From Salmonella enterica subsp. houtenae serovar Houten (GTDB lineage Bacteria > Pseudomonadota > Gammaproteobacteria > Enterobacterales > Enterobacteriaceae), in contig LS483478.1 in NCBI GenBank assembly GCA_900478215.1, positions 4,278,001 through 4,342,000 on the forward strand: a stretch of 64,000 nt of DNA, written 5' to 3'. The notes beneath the pieces are model-generated. The model saw only the letters and a list, made by a program, of their open reading frames with translations, did not search any database and had not been told where the DNA came from. Numbering within the stretch: the first letter of the stretch is position 1; each line of letters opens with the position of its first letter. Below, in pieces: positions 16,290 to 28,900 of this stretch. The position numbers were made by a program, and so were the translations under genes.

Positions 16290-18191
16290 CTACAAGGTAA
16301 TCTTCTGACACTCATTAACAACATCAAGAAAATAGACTTTCTGTTCTTCTGATAAATGTTCTGCGATTTCCTCAGCCGTAACCCCTGCATAATCGATTAA
16401 ACCTGCATACAAAAGCATGGTATCAGTATCTCCATTCTGATACGCCATACATATTCCTGGCTGACCATCCACACCTTTTGCTGCCAGACATTCCGCGACG
16501 TTATATGGGCTCAACCCCGCAGAACGAAGCAATTCGCCATATCTACAGGCCGCATTCACCTGCCCATATTTAAGCGCTAAAAATAAACCGGTTAAACCGC
16601 TCTCACATCTTGCAACCAATAGCTGTTCAGTTTCTGTTGGGCTAAACTCCAGGTCATTAATTATCTGTCCGTAAGCTCTGATGACCTCATCATGTCCGTT
16701 CTGAAGCGCTATAAGTAAAGCAGATACTCCATCATTATTTTTTGCTGCAAGTAATTCTGCTGTTTTATCCGCAGTCAGACATGAATTTTTAAGTAGTTTT
16801 CCGTAAGCAAGAACAGCCTCGGAATGCCCATTATTTGACGCTATAAGCAGTCCCGGAACATTATCAAATCTCTTTGCAGCCAACAAAATAGCTGTTTCAT
16901 CCAAACTGAGCGTCGCTGCTTTGAGAAGTTCTCCATACGCCAGTACAGCATCAGCATACCCATGCTGGAGGGCTAAATATAGAGCTGGAAGCCGATGGCC
17001 AGCTCCATCCACGCTATGAGCTGCAAGCAACTCTACCAATTTATCGTGATCAAACACTGCTGAATTTGCATTTAAAAGTTCTCCGTAAACGCGTATGGCA
17101 TGCGCATGCCCATTCTGAAGAGCAAGTGATAATCCGAACACATACGCCTCCTTTAATTCCTCCTTTAACTTTATCTTTACCTTGGCCTGCAGTATGTCTG
17201 CAATTTTATCCGGGTTTAATTCTGCTTTTTTGATTAACTCTCCATATGCCTGGATTGTATCTGCATGTCCATTCTGGAGAGCAATAGCCAAACCATAATA
17301 ACCATCATTATTTCGTGCAGCCAGTAGTGATTCCATTTCATCCCCCATGAGCTTCAGGATTTGCATGTCTTCAGCCACTTTTAGGATGATCTCAGTTAGC
17401 CCCATACTCATTGCATGATGAATCACCTTTGGATGAAACAAATTATTCGGATATCTGATTATAGAAGATATACTCATCGGTTTATGTCTGTCTATAAATA
17501 TAGACACTCCGTCGGATACCAAGCCGTAACTTTTCTTATGCTTTTCGTCAAAAAAATCATTTGCTTTCAATTTTTTTATTTTATTTTGATTGATGATGCT
17601 GTATTCAACGCGCTGATGAGTGGCTGTATGATTCGGGTCATAAAGATAAATTACACACATATCTCCATTCGGTTTATTTTTTATTTTTAAACCTAATACT
17701 AAGCTGTGGTTTGCTGTATTTACTTCCAGTGCTTTAAATTTATCACCATGATTTTTCATTTCATTAAAGATATCAAAAATAGCACTCCCCCAGTTTTCAT
17801 CCTCAACAAAGTGAATTGCCCCTGGAGACTGATACACTCTCTCTGATTCTTCAACAGAAATATGACTACCGATAGCATCCCTGGAAGTGAATTGCTGATA
17901 ATCAATCCGACCCCCACTTTCATTAAAACACGCCATCCAAAATAAAGCAATATGTCGACAATATATCGGGATCGAAGAAATTGTATCGTTTACCTGGCCA
18001 TTTAAATTCAGACATTTGTCTCTTTTAACGGAAAAATAGGGTTCCTCTTTGGTGAGAATATTAACTGAAAATATATTGGAAATTCCCCCATCCTCAACAG
18101 GAGGGTTGTCTTTTGCAGGAGAAGTATTATATTTGTCCGTTGTTATATGAAAATAAATGCTACGAGGTGAAAATGAAATCGTTCCCGGCAT
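16290..18191 (-). CDS. EspL/OspD/ShET2-like predicted type III effector (cysteine protease domain plus ankyrin-like repeats)
   Basis: A 633-residue protein. The N-terminal ~250 residues resemble the ShET2 enterotoxin/EspL/OspD family of secreted cysteine proteases. A Cys-His-Asp triad can be placed at C78 (IYCRHIALFW), H162 (TANHSLVLGL) and D185 (YLYDPNH). The C-to-H spacing of 84 and H-to-D of 23 are close to those recalled for EspL (C47, H131, D153). Residues ~290-620 hold about eight ankyrin-like units of roughly 43 residues with the theme ALQNGHxxAVxAYGELL and AAKxxDG. There is no signal peptide. The ATG at 18191 is preceded by GGAGG eight bases upstream. sseK1 lies upstream on the same strand. 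AT-rich codon use differs from the neighbouring core genes. EspL cleaves host RHIM proteins; the same activity here is inference. Confidence 0.8.
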   Translation of the reverse strand: MPGTISFSPRSIYFHITTDKYNTSPAKDNPPVEDGGISNIFSVNILTKEEPYFSVKRDKCLNLNGQVNDTISSIPIYCRHIALFWMACFNESGGRIDYQQFTSRDAIGSHISVEESERVYQSPGAIHFVEDENWGSAIFDIFNEMKNHGDKFKALEVNTANHSLVLGLKIKNKPNGDMCVIYLYDPNHTATHQRVEYSIINQNKIKKLKANDFFDEKHKKSYGLVSDGVSIFIDRHKPMSISSIIRYPNNLFHPKVIHHAMSMGLTEIILKVAEDMQILKLMGDEMESLLAARNNDGYYGLAIALQNGHADTIQAYGELIKKAELNPDKIADILQAKVKIKLKEELKEAYVFGLSLALQNGHAHAIRVYGELLNANSAVFDHDKLVELLAAHSVDGAGHRLPALYLALQHGYADAVLAYGELLKAATLSLDETAILLAAKRFDNVPGLLIASNNGHSEAVLAYGKLLKNSCLTADKTAELLAAKNNDGVSALLIALQNGHDEVIRAYGQIINDLEFSPTETEQLLVARCESGLTGLFLALKYGQVNAACRYGELLRSAGLSPYNVAECLAAKGVDGQPGICMAYQNGDTDTMLLYAGLIDYAGVTAEEIAEHLSEEQKVYFLDVVNECQKITL

Positions 18192-18433
18192 ATACTATGC
18201 CTCCATTTATTATCAATCAATGGGGATTGTTATTTAATAACCAGTTAAATTATTTAAGCTCTTCTTATTCCCATATTTCACAAGGAATATCGTATATCTC
18301 CGATCTGAACAGCGCTGCGACTTTAAAGTTGCGTTGTAGTAGAGAAAACTGAGCAACAAATATTTTTTCGCCGAAATTTGATAGGTTATGCCAATATTTT
18401 CTGTATTCAATAGCATGATTATTGCCATTTCCA

Positions 18434-19444
18434 CTACTGCACATGCCTCGCCCATGAACTTTGCGTAAACTGACTGGTATTCATTATAATGTTATCATGC
18501 TTAAACTCAATAAAATCGCAGAACGAATTATACTCTTCATTTAAAGTATAATTAAAATGTTTTCTAATTCCATTACATACACCATCAGAATAGGGATCAG
18601 CATCAAATTTGGTATGCATTATTTCCAATCCAGCAAGTAAAGCCGGATGGTTATTGCGATCAACAGCTATTATCCCGTTTTCCATAGAAGCACGTCCATC
18701 TATCCTTTCTACATGAACAGCGATTCCATCCGGAATATATATACCCCCCAGTTTTTCCGTGATAATCATATCAGCATCGAGATATATACACCCACTATTT
18801 GGTGATAAATCATAACACCCTACCTTATCCGCCTCCAAAAATAACTGACCAGCCTTTAACATAGCCATATTTCTGTAAAAATCAAACCATCCATGGCCTT
18901 TATCTAGTAAGTAAGATTTAATTAATGAATCATTACCCTCTTGAATATCACTCAATTCTTTTTTCAATAGCTGCAGTAAATGATAATCCCTTTTTTCTTC
19001 TGGCATGGACTCTTGCTTAGAAATATTTTCCATATAAATTTCTGATAGTTTTTTATCGTACATGCTAAAGTCAATATCATTTCTATATATGACTTTTATG
19101 TTTTCATAGTCATACTCAAGTTTTGAAAAAGCATCCTTTTGCCCCGGAAAAAAATCACCATCTACAAAAATACCTACAACACGCTCTTTTTCAATTGTTG
19201 CTGCTTTAATGATATTGTTAAGGTAGGGGTTTTTCTCTGTGTTAATTATAGGTATATCATTTTTCCCAAAGCGAGCTGGATTCCGCTCAAACCACTGGAA
19301 AAGAAGAGGGGTTTTCTCATCTAAAAGGCACAAGGGATAATCTTTTCCATTAAAACTTGTAAACTGAATGTCCCTGTTGGTAACAGTTTTAACCAATTCA
19401 TTTTCTGAAAGCGCGGGAACACATCTATTTAATGGTGGAATCAT
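18434..19444 (-). CDS. sseK1: SseK1, type III effector arginine N-acetylglucosaminyltransferase
   Basis: A 336-residue NleB-family GT-A glycosyltransferase that attaches GlcNAc to arginines of host proteins, notably death-domain adaptors, blocking death-receptor and NF-kB signalling. The DxD metal motif is in CIYLDADMI (D223, D225). The catalytic glutamate is in ASMENG (E255), matching published SseK1 numbering. The ATG at 19444 (MIPPLNRCVPAL) gives the known 336 residues; an in-frame ATG at 19462 would add six. GGAG lies 12 bases before 19444. There is no Sec signal, as expected for a T3SS substrate. It is the first gene of a minus-strand pair with the EspL-like gene and is AT-rich compared with the core. 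Regulation by SsrA/SsrB is known for sseK genes but I cannot see a clear site. Confidence 0.95.
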   Translation of the reverse strand: MIPPLNRCVPALSENELVKTVTNRDIQFTSFNGKDYPLCLLDEKTPLLFQWFERNPARFGKNDIPIINTEKNPYLNNIIKAATIEKERVVGIFVDGDFFPGQKDAFSKLEYDYENIKVIYRNDIDFSMYDKKLSEIYMENISKQESMPEEKRDYHLLQLLKKELSDIQEGNDSLIKSYLLDKGHGWFDFYRNMAMLKAGQLFLEADKVGCYDLSPNSGCIYLDADMIITEKLGGIYIPDGIAVHVERIDGRASMENGIIAVDRNNHPALLAGLEIMHTKFDADPYSDGVCNGIRKHFNYTLNEEYNSFCDFIEFKHDNIIMNTSQFTQSSWARHVQ

Positions 19445-19993
19445 AACAATTAAATGCTCCATACTTACTTCATTACATATTTTACATGATGATTATTAGC
19501 ACATATTTTTTAGCGTTGCAATAGCTGTCAGATAAAAGATGCTAAAACTAAACATTAACCGATGGATACATAAACATCCTACTAGTGAGCAATTAAATAA
19601 ATAATTTATTAACTTTATTTTCATTCCAGAAATGGCATCATATTTATAATTCCTATAATAAGAGCAAACAAATACCTTAATGGAATTAAATACTTCATTT
19701 AATAATTTAAAATGTCCCGCGTAAATAATCAATAAAACACTAAAATAATCAATAATAACAATAAAACAAATATTTTATTGTTATTATTGATACTTTATGT
19801 AAACTCTGTAGATAAATCACAGGGCTAACATAATACAACAGATACGTGCTAATTTTAATCTATGCTTAAACCGAGTTCCATCAAGTTTTTTTAAGGCGAC
19901 TGTTAAGGGATACGCCTTGGTTAGCATATAATTCTTTACAGACTGATGTTTAAATAGAGATCATACAATATCATTGTAGCATCTAAATAAAAA
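19445..19993. other. AT-rich intergenic region between sseK1 and the nleE-like pseudogene
   Basis: About 550 bases of very AT-rich DNA, likely to hold the promoters of the two divergent effector genes. The short open frames here lack ribosome sites and protein-like composition. The one clear structure is the palindrome listed separately at 19748-19791. The base composition suits H-NS silencing, as expected for horizontally acquired DNA. Confidence 0.6.
19748..19791. repeat. Perfect 19-bp AT-rich palindrome
   Basis: ATCAATAATAACAATAAAA (19748-19766), a six-base loop, then its exact complement (19773-19791). It lies between divergent effector genes. It could be an operator, a cruciform or a bidirectional terminator-like hairpin; the sequence alone does not decide. 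Confidence 0.85.
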
Positions 19994-20682
19994 ATGGAAT
20001 TGCAAATAAAAATACCCAGCATTAGCAATCAAAAGATTTCGTTTCCGGATCGGATTAATACAATAGATTTAATAGTGAAGACCTATCCTGATGTAACTCA
20101 TTATTTTTTTCATGGAAAAACCAAATATTTATGATCAGAAATACATTTCAGGTATAACCAGAGAACAGTCTGTATTTAAAGTTAATGGATACATTAATAA
20201 AAAGGCAGAACTCACTCATTATATGCAACGTATGTATTCAGACTCTCACGTTAATTTTAAAACCATCTCCAGGGATGAAGCCAACACCTCTGAAGGAAGT
20301 TGGTTAACTGTTATTACAGGGAAACGTCCAATGGGACAGTTTTCAGTAGATAGTCTTTATTCACCAGTGTTGCATTCATTGCTTGAACTACCAAATATTG
20401 GATGTAAAATTTTCCCCAAAGAGGACAATAGTTTTTATATATAATAGTAGTATACAGAAAAGATTGTGCGCAGGGTGAACAATATGCAGACCGATTTATT
20501 GAATTATATAATAAAAAAGAGAATTAATGTGTGATATGAGTGATGAGTCTAATGAATTGAAAATAATAAAATCAGAGCTTGTTGTTGCAAGGGAGATGGG
20601 AACAATTTTAAGTTACTTACCAGAGGAAATAGATAATTATATCTCTAAAATGAATTTATTATTTTTAAAAAAAACTAATTAA
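19994..20682 (+). pseudogene. Decayed NleE/OspZ-type effector gene (three homopolymer frameshifts)
   Basis: Read across three frame changes, the sequence encodes about 229 residues that align almost without gaps to NleE (224 residues; comparison from memory). NleE is the cysteine methyltransferase effector that inactivates TAB2/TAB3. Shared segments are PNIYDQKYISGITRE, TSEGSWLTVITGKRPMGQ, FSVDSLYSPVLHSL, CKIFPKEDNSF, VVYRKD, RFIELYNKK, ELVVAREMG and the C-terminal IDNYIS (NleE has IDSYMK). The frame is lost at A5 20116-20120 (one base too many), T5 20432-20436 (one too few) and A6 20513-20518 (one too few). The longest intact piece is 20112-20444 (110 codons) and the last is 20527-20682 (51 codons). 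Neither has a good ribosome site, so this is best read as one broken gene. Confidence 0.88.
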
Positions 20683-20783
20683 CAGAACCACGAGAGTCCG
20701 CAGCATAAAAATAGTTTTAGTTAGTTTCGTCTCTTTCCCGGAGAACATGAGAGCAAATATACGGCTTATCCCACTTCACATAT

Positions 20784-20908
20784 ATACCCGTCATACTTCA
20801 AGTTGCATGTGTGTTGGTTGCGCTCACTCACCCCAGTCACTTACTGGAGTAGGCTCCTGGGAATTCGCTCCCTTGCCGCCTTCCTGCAACTCGAATTATT
20901 TAGGGTAT
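20784..20908. repeat. ERIC element
   Basis: A 125-bp unit with ends ATACCC and GGGTAT. The core CACCCCAGTCACTTACTGGA and GGCTCCTGGGAATTCGCTC matches ERIC in reverse orientation. A short plus-strand open frame across it is a by-product of the repeat. Confidence 0.88.
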
Positions 20909-21039
20909 AACCTGAGAAAACTACATATCAGTAAGTATCTTGAGTGAAGTTATCTACTTGAATAGTTTAATATAAATAAAAAATTGGTCATTGCTCTAAG
21001 AAGTTAATCTGTTCTTTTTGAGAGAATGCCCTTATCGCT

Positions 21040-21602
21040 GCTGCCAACCCGCAAGAATAGGGTGCGGAAGCAAAGAAAAATTACGATTCAGCGACAGACT
21101 TCTGAAACTGAAGGTTTCACAGGCGCGGAAAAAGAATCCTTCGCTGCCGGAATACAGGTAGGTATGGGCCGTCATTTATGAGGTGGCAGCGCTTTATCAC
21201 TCACGATGGAAAATCGAGGTCGGGTTCAGAAACCTGAAAAGCAGCCTACTGGATAAGACGCTGGTACTGAGAAGGCGGAAAGTAGATCTGCTGGAGCAGG
21301 AGGTATGGGGGTATGTTGCTGGCCCATAGCCTGATACGTCGGGAGGCGGCAAAGGCGGAGGAGAAGCATAAAAAGCCCCCTCAGAAATGAGCGTTAAGTT
21401 CACGTTCCAGTTTATCGCGATGGAAATGATAGTCCAGAGGAATACAGTATCGCCGGGAACCATCCCAAAACGGTTGGAGTACCTTCGAAGGAATCTGGAG
21501 GTCGTATTCATAACAAAACGCCCTCGACCATCAAGGCCGAGGGCGATTAAGGCATCAAAAACCCGCTATCCGGTAAACTCTCATGCCGCTCCGCTTAAGT
21601 GA
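21040..21602 (+). pseudogene. Remnant of an IS4-family transposase
   Basis: C-terminal parts of an IS4-family (InsG-like) transposase can be read in several frames. They are LLKLKVSQARKKNPSLPEY (about 21100), VIYEVAALYHSRWKIEVGFR (about 21168), LVLRRRKVDLLEQEVWGYV and SPGTIPKRLEYLRRNLE with RPRAIKASKTRYPV (21440-21590). The YHSRW-IE block is the Y-(2)-R-(3)-E region of the family. Frameshifts and stops separate the pieces, and the 5' half is missing. CTTAAGTGAACAGCAT at 21595-21610 looks like the right IS end. It lies directly against the rpoC 3' end. Confidence 0.82.
21512..21546 (-). terminator. Intrinsic-type hairpin downstream of rpoC, built from IS sequence
   Basis: On the minus strand CGCCCTCG (21538-21545) pairs with CGAGGGCG (21519-21526) across an 11-base loop, followed by TTTTGTT. 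It is about 100 bases past the rpoC stop. A second, weaker possibility pairs AACCCGCT and AGCGGGTT over a long loop (about 21560-21630) before TTTTT. Both use DNA from the IS4 remnant. Confidence 0.72.
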
Positions 21603-21646
21603 ACAGCATGTCGCCGAAGCGGGTTTCTTATTATGGTCAGCAACGA

Positions 21647-25870
<4,224 letters not shown>

Positions 25871-25946
25871 GGATTTGCTCCCGTCGGAGTTAGCACAATC
25901 TGGTGTCGGGTTTTATCCCGACACCAGTGACCTGTTTGAGCGAGAA

Positions 25947-28900
25947 TTACTCGTCTTCCAGTTCGATGTTGATGCCCAGCGAGCGGATCTCTTTCAACAG
26001 AACGTTGAAGGATTCCGGCATACCCGGTTCCATCTGATGGTTGCCGTCCACGATGTTCTTATACATCTTGGTACGACCGTTGACGTCATCAGACTTAACG
26101 GTGAGCATTTCTTGCAGGGTGTAGGCGGCGCCGTAAGCTTCCAGCGCCCACACTTCCATCTCCCCGAAGCGCTGACCACCGAACTGCGCCTTACCACCCA
26201 ACGGCTGCTGAGTAACCAGGCTGTAAGAACCGGTAGAACGCGCATGCATTTTGTCATCAACCAGGTGGTTCAGTTTCAGCATGTACATGTAACCGACGGT
26301 TACCGGACGCTCGAACTGTTCACCCGTACGGCCATCGAACAGGGTGATCTGACCGGAAGTCGGCAGGTCGCCCAGTTTTAGCAGCTCTTTGATTTCCGCT
26401 TCTTTCGCACCGTCGAACACTGGTGTGGCAATCGGCATACCTTTGCGCAGGTTTTCTGCCAGACGCAGCACTTCATCATCGCTGAAGGTGCTCAGGTCGA
26501 CTTTCTGACGAACGTCGGCGCCCAGATCGTAGGCACGCTGGATGAATTCACGCAGTTTCGCGACTTCATGCTGCTGTTTCAGCATGGCGTTAATCTTGTC
26601 GCCAATACCTTTCGCCGCCATACCCAGGTGGGTTTCCAGAATCTGACCGATGTTCATACGAGACGGTACGCCCAGCGGGTTCAGTACGATATCTACCGGC
26701 GTGCCGTTTTCATCGTAAGGCATATCTTCGATCGGGTTAATCTTAGAGATAACACCCTTGTTACCGTGACGGCCTGCCATCTTATCACCAGGCTGGATAC
26801 GGCGTTTAACCGCCAGATAGACCTTCACGATCTTCAGCACGCCCGGCGCCAGATCGTCGCCTTGGGTGATTTTACGGCGTTTCGCTTCGAGTTTTTTCTC
26901 GAACTCGTGTTTCAGTTCGTCATACTGCTCAGCCAGCTGTTCCATCTGATTTTGTTTCTCTTCGTCGGTCAGACCGAGTTCCAGCCAGCGATCGCGCGGC
27001 AGTTTGTCGAGCTTCTCAGCTTCAACGCCGCCGGAAACCAGCACCGCACGGATACGGCTAAACAGGCCCGCTTCGAGGATTTGCAGTTCTTCAGACAGGT
27101 CTTTTTTCGCCTGCTTGAGCTGCATCTCTTCGATTTCCAAAGCACGTTTGTCTTTTTCTACGCCATCGCGAGTAAAGACCTGAACGTCGATAACCGTACC
27201 GGAGACACCGTTAGGTACGCGCAGAGAAGAGTCTTTAACGTCAGACGCTTTCTCACCGAAGATCGCACGCAGCAGTTTCTCTTCCGGCGTCAGTTGGGTT
27301 TCACCTTTCGGCGTAACCTTACCGACCAGAATGTCGCCGCCGGTCACTTCCGCGCCGATGTAAACAATACCGGATTCATCCAGTTTGGAGAGCGCAGCTT
27401 CACCCACGTTCGGGATGTCCGCAGTGATCTCTTCCGGCCCCAGCTTGGTGTCACGGGACACGCACGCCAGTTCCTGAATGTGGATGGTGGTGAAACGGTC
27501 TTCCTGAACAACACGCTCAGATACGAGGATGGAGTCTTCGAAGTTGTAGCCGTTCCACGGCATGAACGCCACGCGCATATTCTGACCGAGCGCCAGTTCA
27601 CCGAGGTCGGTGGACGGACCGTCTGCCAGCACGTCGCCGCGTTCAACCGGCTCGCCCAGAGACACACACGGCATCTGGTTGATACAGGTGTTCTGGTTAG
27701 AGCGGGTGTATTTGGTCAGGTTGTAGATGTCGATACCCGCTTCGCCCGGGTACATCTCGTCTTCGTTAACTTTGATAACGATACGGGAGGCATCCACGTA
27801 CTGGACGGTACCGCCACGTTTAGCCACTGCAGTAACACCGGAGTCGACGGCGACAGCACGTTCCATACCGGTACCCACCAGCGGCTTATCAGCGCGCAGA
27901 GTCGGAACCGCCTGACGTTGCATGTTCGCACCCATCAATGCACGGTTGGCGTCATCGTGTTCCAGGAACGGGATCAGGGACGCACCGACGGAGACCACCT
28001 GCTGGGTGGAAACGTCCATGTAGTCAACCTGATCACGGCTGAACAAGCTGGATTCGCCTTTGCTACGGCACGTTACCAGATCTTCTACAAAGTGGCCTTC
28101 GTCATCCAGGTTGGAGTTCGCCTGAGCGATAACGTAGTTGCCTTCTTCGATAGCAGACAGGTAATGAATTTCGTCAGTCACCACGCCATCAACCACACGA
28201 CGGTACGGCGTCTCAAGGAAGCCATATTCGTTAGTCTGTGCGTACACAGACAGGGAGTTGATCAGACCGATGTTCGGACCTTCAGGCGTTTCGATAGGAC
28301 ATACACGACCGTAGTGCGTCGGGTGTACGTCTCGAACTTCAAAGCCTGCGCGTTCGCGGGTCAGACCGCCTGGGCCGAGTGCGGAGATACGACGTTTGTG
28401 CGTAATCTCAGACAGCGGGTTGTTCTGGTCCATAAACTGGGAGAGTTGGCTGGAACCAAAGAACTCTTTCACTGCTGCGGAAATCGGCTTAGCGTTGATC
28501 ATATCCTGAGGCATCAGGGTATCCAGATCGCCCAGAGACAGACGCTCTTTCACCGCACGCTCAACGCGAACCAGGCCAACGCGGAATTGGTTTTCCGCCA
28601 TTTCGCCTACGGAACGGATACGACGGTTGCCGAGGTGGTCGATATCATCCACTTCGCCTTTACCGTTACGGATATCGATGAGCTTCTTCATGACATCAAT
28701 GATGTCGTCTTTGCTCAGGATACCGGAACCTTCGATTTCGTCGCGCAGCAGAGAACGGTTGAACTTCATACGACCCACCGCAGACAGGTCATAACGGTCT
28801 TCGGAGAAGAATAGGTTCTCGAACAAGCTTTCAGCCGCTTCACGTGTCGGCGGCTCGCCAGGACGCATCATACGGTAGATTTCTACCAGCGCGCTCAAAC

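Noticed and set aside
19496..19732. 78-codon minus-strand frame upstream of sseK1
   Set aside because: AT-rich chance frame without a ribosome site; hydrophobic composition follows from base composition.
20112..20444. 110-codon frame as an independent hypothetical gene
   Set aside because: It has no ribosome site and is the middle portion of the frameshifted NleE-like gene; conserved family sequence continues on both sides in other frames.
20747..20947. 66-codon plus-strand frame
   Set aside because: Most of it is the ERIC element read as protein.
21197..21511. 104-codon minus-strand frame next to rpoC (considered as an htrC-like gene)
   Set aside because: The opposite strand encodes recognisable IS4 transposase motifs; the minus-strand translation is low-complexity and has no ribosome site.
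16034..21602. Composite transposon carrying the effector genes
   Set aside because: The two flanking IS remnants belong to different families, so they cannot have moved the segment together as one composite unit.
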